Assembly (NCBI GenBank): GCA_003524435.1
Contig: DQHP01000182.1
Coordinates: forward strand, 1-63,677
DNA: 63,677 nucleotides
Origin: Microbacterium sp.
Lineage (GTDB): Bacteria > Actinomycetota > Actinomycetes > Actinomycetales > Microbacteriaceae
Direction: 5' to 3'
The position numbers and the translations under genes are program-made. Under the pieces are notes generated by a model. That model was not told the origin of the DNA and made no database searches. It worked only from the letters and a program-made list of their open reading frames with translations. This document shows, one piece after another, positions 61,767 through 63,677 of the stretch (position 1 is its first letter; the number at the start of each line of letters is the position of its first letter).

Positions 61767-63677
61767 GTGACCCGCAGCATGCGCATTGACGACGTCCTCG
61801 CTCTCACAATTCCGAGCCAGCCCGCCCTCTCCCCCGATGGTTCGCGTCTGGTATATGTCCTCGGCGGCATAGACACGGGTGCCGATCGTGCGACAAGCGC
61901 GATCTGGCTCGAAGAAGATGGGACGACCCGCGCCCTCACGCACGGCTCAAGCGACACCGCACCGGTTTTCTCTCCCCATGGTGACGAGATCGCCTTCGTG
62001 CGTGACGGACAGCTGTGGACGCTACCCCTGGCCGGCGGCGAGCCGCGCCAGCGCACGCGAATCCCGCTCGGTGCGGGCGCTGCGGTGTGGAACGCCGACG
62101 CCACCAAGATCGCGTTCACTGCCCCGGTTGCCCGAGAGTCCGGCGAGACGGAGACAGCTGAGCAGCGCGCCGTACGAGAGTCAGCGCCGATCGCCACGGA
62201 TGCTCTGGACTACATGATCGACGGAGAATGGTTCGTGCGCGGGGTGCGCCAGCAACTGCACGTCCTCGATCTCACCGATGATCGCGTCCGCCAGCTCACC
62301 CACGGCGATGTGCACGTGGCGAATCCCGCGTGGTCGCCAGACGGGAAGACACTCGTCTACACGGCGCGGCCCGACGGGGCGAGCGATCTGGATGCCCGTT
62401 CTGCCGTGCACGCGATCGATCCCGCGGATCCGGCGGCTCCGTCGCGCATCGTGGCGTTTGCCGATGGCCTTGCCGCGACGGTGACGTACACGCCGGAAGG
62501 CGAATCTCTCGTGATCGTGGGCTGGACGAGCGAGCCGCACGGGCACGCCGGCCTGTTCCGGGTGGACCTCGTGTCTGGCCAGACGACGAATCTCGCCGCC
62601 TCCCTCGATCGCAACGTCATGCCCGGTGCGCCCGCCTACCCCGGCGCGCTACCGCAGTTCACCGCATCCGGCGATGTGCTCTTCGCCATCCGCGATCGCG
62701 GCGCGACACATCTGTATGCGGTGCCGCTAACCGGTGGCGATTCCCGGCACGTCTTCGGAGGCACGGATGAGGTAGTCAGTGGGCTGTCGGTGGGTGGCGA
62801 CGTCGCCGCCGTCGCCTTGTCGACACCCACGTCCTTCGGAGAGATCGTGCGCATCTCCCTGGAGACCGGGACGTGTTCTGTGGTCACATCCCACGGCTCT
62901 GCGCCCGCAGACGTCGAGCTGTTCGTGCGCGAAAGCCGCGAGTTCACCATCAGCGATGGCACCACAGTGCAGGGCTGGATTGTGCGCGATCCGTCCGTCT
63001 CCGGGCCCACACCGCTGCTGGTCGACGTGCACGGTGGACCACACAACGCCTGGAACGGCGCGATGGACGAGATGCACGTGTTCCATCAGGAACTGGCAGC
63101 CAGCGGCTGGACGATCGTCATGATCAATCCGCGCGGCAGTGACGGCTACGGCGAGGCTTTCTGGAAAGGCGTGAACTCCGGCTGGGGTGTCGCCGATGCG
63201 AAAGATTTCCTCGAACCGATCGACGAGCTTGTCGCCGATGGCATCGCAGACCCGAAGCGACTCGCCATCACCGGTTACAGCTACGGCGGTTTCATGACGG
63301 CGTACCTGACCGCACATGATGATCGCTTCGCCGCTGCCGCAGCGGGCGGCATCGTCTCGGATCTGGTGAGCATCGGCGGCACCAGCGATGACGCGCATCT
63401 GCTCAACGTCTTCGAGATCGGCGCGATGCCGTGGGATTCCGCGGATCGAGAGCGGCTCGCCGCGATGTCGCCGTACACCGCCGTCGAGAACGTCACCACC
63501 CCCACCCTCGTTCTGCATGGCGAGAAGGATCAGCGTTGCCCGCTCGGCCAAGCGCAGCAGTGGTATGCGGCGTTGCGCGAGCGCGACGTGCCCACTCGGC
63601 TCGTCGTCTACCCCGGCGGAAGCCACATCTTCCCGCTGATGGGCGTGCCCAGCCACCGCGTCGACTACGCCCGCCGA
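61767..63677 (+). CDS. S9 family peptidase (acylaminoacyl/dipeptidyl peptidase type), 3' end cut by the window
   Basis: 637 residues are visible. An N-terminal beta-propeller (about 5-375) has repeats such as QPALSPDGSRLVYV and NPAWSPDGKTLVYTA. The alpha/beta-hydrolase domain has VDVHGGPHNAW, NPRGSDGYGEAF and nucleophile Ser505 in GYSYGGF. It also has the Asp region HGEKDQRCP and the His in GGSHIF. It releases short peptides or amino acids in the cytosol. GTG 61767 with AAGGAG six bases upstream is preferred; ATG 61752 is possible. It closes the peptide operon and continues past the window. Confidence 0.92.
   Translation, partial: MTRSMRIDDVLALTIPSQPALSPDGSRLVYVLGGIDTGADRATSAIWLEEDGTTRALTHGSSDTAPVFSPHGDEIAFVRDGQLWTLPLAGGEPRQRTRIPLGAGAAVWNADATKIAFTAPVARESGETETAEQRAVRESAPIATDALDYMIDGEWFVRGVRQQLHVLDLTDDRVRQLTHGDVHVANPAWSPDGKTLVYTARPDGASDLDARSAVHAIDPADPAAPSRIVAFADGLAATVTYTPEGESLVIVGWTSEPHGHAGLFRVDLVSGQTTNLAASLDRNVMPGAPAYPGALPQFTASGDVLFAIRDRGATHLYAVPLTGGDSRHVFGGTDEVVSGLSVGGDVAAVALSTPTSFGEIVRISLETGTCSVVTSHGSAPADVELFVRESREFTISDGTTVQGWIVRDPSVSGPTPLLVDVHGGPHNAWNGAMDEMHVFHQELAASGWTIVMINPRGSDGYGEAFWKGVNSGWGVADAKDFLEPIDELVADGIADPKRLAITGYSYGGFMTAYLTAHDDRFAAAAAGGIVSDLVSIGGTSDDAHLLNVFEIGAMPWDSADRERLAAMSPYTAVENVTTPTLVLHGEKDQRCPLGQAQQWYAALRERDVPTRLVVYPGGSHIFPLMGVPSHRVDYARR

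Noticed and set aside
1..63677. Frequent GGATGC/GCATCC words as a possible oriented chromosome signal
   Set aside because: Both orientations occur at similar frequency in the parts I scanned (first 13 kb), many inside Asp-Ala or Ala-Ser-type codons, so no strand bias is supported.
1..63677. CRISPR array, prophage, insertion sequence or integrative element
   Set aside because: No spaced repeat array, integrase, transposase or phage structural gene was found.

Overview
This is a high-GC (roughly 60-65 percent by eye) chromosomal segment from an actinobacterium, most probably a member of the Microbacteriaceae close to Microbacterium. The evidence is the sdhCDAB order, a tRNA-Gln-glmU-prs string, an AbiEi/DUF559 gene, a DUF222-HNH gene, frequent GTG starts and 4-nt ATGA/GTGA gene overlaps. 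The species cannot be fixed from the window. There is no rRNA, CRISPR array, transposase or phage gene. Coding density is high and no stretch over 300 bases lacks a gene.

Layout. 1-3548: end of a PTS enzyme I gene, then mannitol uptake and oxidation (mtlA, mtlF, mtlD). 3638-6124: a flavin monooxygenase convergent with a membrane-anchored polysaccharide deacetylase. 6147-14275 (minus): a nucleoside operon with a BMP-type lipoprotein, ATPase, two permeases, cytidine deaminase, thymidine phosphorylase and adenosine deaminase. 14404-15519: mannose-1-phosphate guanylyltransferase. 15687-19151: succinate dehydrogenase. 19179-26150: housekeeping genes (BrkB-like protein, exonuclease III, trpS, pth, rplY, gnd) and a 41-residue membrane protein. 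26245-33368 (minus): a sugar-acid operon with an ABC importer, gluconokinase, two enolase-superfamily dehydratases and a zinc dehydrogenase, opposite a GntR/FCD regulator. 34351-36572: an OmpR-type two-component pair. 36673-37509: an AbiEi/DUF559 protein bracketed by related inverted repeats. 37735-40620 (minus): a three-gene flavin electron-transfer module (FMN lipoprotein, ApbE, NqrB/RnfD-like membrane domain fused to a ferredoxin reductase). 40664-43210 (minus): tRNA-Gln, glmU, prs. 43352-46032: an HNH protein, a MarR regulator and a pseudouridine synthase. 46048-49330: PTS-type dihydroxyacetone kinase (dhaK, dhaL, dhaM) and a divergent IclR regulator with twin palindromic operators. 49338-54954 (minus): FtsX-type permease and ATPase, a NarL-type two-component pair, and a CPBP protease. 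55193-63677: a serine hydrolase, a complete peptide ABC importer including a permease-ATPase fusion, and an S9 peptidase cut by the window end.

How it works together. Most of the window serves scavenging of small organics: mannitol, nucleosides, sugar acids, dihydroxyacetone and peptides. These feed glycolysis, the pentose phosphate pathway (gnd) and the respiratory chain (sdh). Three operons carry a strong hairpin immediately after their first or most needed cistron (mtlA, nucleoside lipoprotein, sugar lipoprotein), which probably sets transporter stoichiometry.

Best leads. (1) The flavin module, whose ApbE has no export signal although its presumed acceptor is a lipoprotein. (2) A glmU start codon one base after tRNA-Gln, so tRNA 3' processing should yield a leaderless glmU mRNA. 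(3) Repeat hairpins on both sides of the AbiEi/DUF559 gene. (4) Twin 15-bp IclR-type operators and a terminator embedded in the iclR coding end. (5) Phased CATAG repeats before a probably leaderless response regulator gene.
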